NCBI GenBank assembly: GCA_964586135.1
Contig: CAZPGS010000049.1
Span: 1 to 6,545, forward strand
Length of the DNA: 6,545 nt
From: WYZ-LMO8 sp964586135
GTDB taxonomy: Archaea > Thermoproteota > Methanomethylicia > Nezhaarchaeales > WYZ-LMO8
Reading direction: 5' to 3'
Numbering within the stretch: position 1 is the stretch's first letter; every line of letters starts with the position of its first letter. Made by a program: the position numbers and the translations under genes. The notes beneath the pieces were generated by a model. The model did no database searches, had not been told where the DNA came from, and saw only the letters and a program-made list of their open reading frames with translations. Positions 5,809 through 6,545 of this stretch are shown piece by piece.

Positions 5809-6545
5809 GTCGAAGGGCGTCGACGTCGAGACGGTCGACGCCAAGGTCAAGGTGGCCGTCCACGGGAAGCTAAGGGACATAGGAGATATAGTGCTGAACA
5901 GGTGCGTGAGCCACTTCAGGGGGCTCTACTGGGCGGCCATTTTAGAGGCCGAGGGCGTAAGGGTCGTCAACTCTTTTCGTACGTTGCTGATAGGCGGCGA
6001 CAAGCTCCTGACCTCCCTCGAGCTCATGAGGGCCGGAATACCGACGCCCAAGTTCGTGGTCGCGTTCACGGTTGAGGGGGCCATGCAGGCCTTGAGCGAG
6101 ATAGGGCTTCCAGCCGTCGTAAAGCCCGCCGTCGGTAGCTGGGGAAGGTTGCTGGCTCTCTTAAAGGACTACGAGCACGCGAGGGCGATATTCGAGCACC
6201 GGGAGCACTTAGAGCCCTTCCTCCACAACATCTTCTATATACAAGAGTACATAGACAAGCCCTCGAGGGACATAAGGTCGGTGGTGATAGGCGACGACGT
6301 CGTCGCGTCGATATATCGCTACGCTCCAGTAGGGGAGTGGAGGACTAACGTAGCCTTGGGGGGAAGGGCCGAGGCCTGCAAGCTCAGCGACGACCAAGAG
6401 GAGCTGGTCTTAAAAGCCGCTAAGGTGATAAAGGGCGAGGTCGTCGGCGTCGACTGCCTAGAGAGCAATAGAGGATTGCTCGTCAACGAGATAAACACAA
6501 CCGTTGAGTTTAAAGGCGCATACTCCGCCACACGTGTGGATATAG
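5744..6545 (+). CDS. argX: LysW--glutamate ligase ArgX (LysX/ArgX ATP-grasp family), 3' truncated
   Basis: An ATP-grasp ligase, open without a stop for 267 codons to the window edge; probably only some 15-25 residues are missing. The family joins the amino group of glutamate (ArgX) or alpha-aminoadipate (LysX) to the C-terminal glutamate of the carrier protein LysW, starting protein-bound ornithine or lysine synthesis. Visible elements are MKVALLYDRLRWEEKA (1-16), LNRCVSHFRGLY (51-62), VVKPAVGSWGRLLAL (125-139) with ATP-binding K127 and the Gly-rich loop, the IQEYIDKPSRDIR segment (166-178), YRYAPVGEWRTNVALGGRAE (191-210) and the metal-binding end VNEINTTVEFKG (247-258). Linkage to argG and argH favours ArgX; NTT in the NTTVEFK loop, where I recall NHT in the Thermus LysX, is in line with that. 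A bifunctional LysX/ArgX is possible. It overlaps the argH end by 65 bp. Confidence 0.92.
   Translation, partial: MKVALLYDRLRWEEKAILDALKSKGVDVETVDAKVKVAVHGKLRDIGDIVLNRCVSHFRGLYWAAILEAEGVRVVNSFRTLLIGGDKLLTSLELMRAGIPTPKFVVAFTVEGAMQALSEIGLPAVVKPAVGSWGRLLALLKDYEHARAIFEHREHLEPFLHNIFYIQEYIDKPSRDIRSVVIGDDVVASIYRYAPVGEWRTNVALGGRAEACKLSDDQEELVLKAAKVIKGEVVGVDCLESNRGLLVNEINTTVEFKGAYSATRVDI

Overview
The window looks like chromosomal DNA of a hyperthermophilic archaeon of the Thermoproteota (Crenarchaeota). The proteins recognised from memory point that way: a crenarchaeal aKMT-type protein-lysine methyltransferase, a DUF2153-like protein, and the LysW-dependent arginine enzyme ArgX beside argG and argH. 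Promoters are archaeal (TATA boxes, one preceded by a possible BRE), arginine codons are mostly AGG/AGA, isoleucine is often ATA, and TTG/GTG starts with GAGG or GGTG Shine-Dalgarno cores are used. A Desulfurococcales-like host (for example an Ignicoccus relative) would fit the GC-moderate composition and tight packing, but this is a guess. There are no mobile elements, CRISPR arrays, tRNAs or rRNAs that I can see.

Layout. Positions 3-701 (+) hold the 3' part of a gene that runs in from the left; its C-terminus faintly resembles luciferase-like F420-dependent oxidoreductases. It converges on a DUF2153-like gene (698-1186, -), and the two stop codons overlap by 4 bp. A divergent promoter region (1187-1283) with a perfect tandem 12-bp AT-rich repeat separates that gene from an aKMT-like methyltransferase gene (1284-1775, +). 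This converges with a two-gene minus-strand unit, cutA (2592-2915) followed after 4 bp by a HAD-IIA phosphatase (1796-2587). The 171-bp divergent region 2916-3086 carries two perfect inverted repeats and a strong TATA box.

From 3087 to the right edge runs an arginine-biosynthesis operon: argG, argH and argX, the last cut off by the window end. ArgX would attach glutamate to the carrier protein LysW, starting the carrier-bound route to ornithine. ArgG and ArgH carry out the last two steps, citrulline to argininosuccinate to arginine. The operon thus joins the first committed step and the final steps of one pathway. The genes overlap unusually far: argG/argH by 35-53 bp and argH/argX by 65 bp. 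The argX start is an inconspicuous TTG with a strong SD buried in argH.

I found no clearly new biological system. The points most worth checking are the nested gene overlaps, the two palindromes between cutA and argG, and the duplicated TATA-like element upstream of the methyltransferase.
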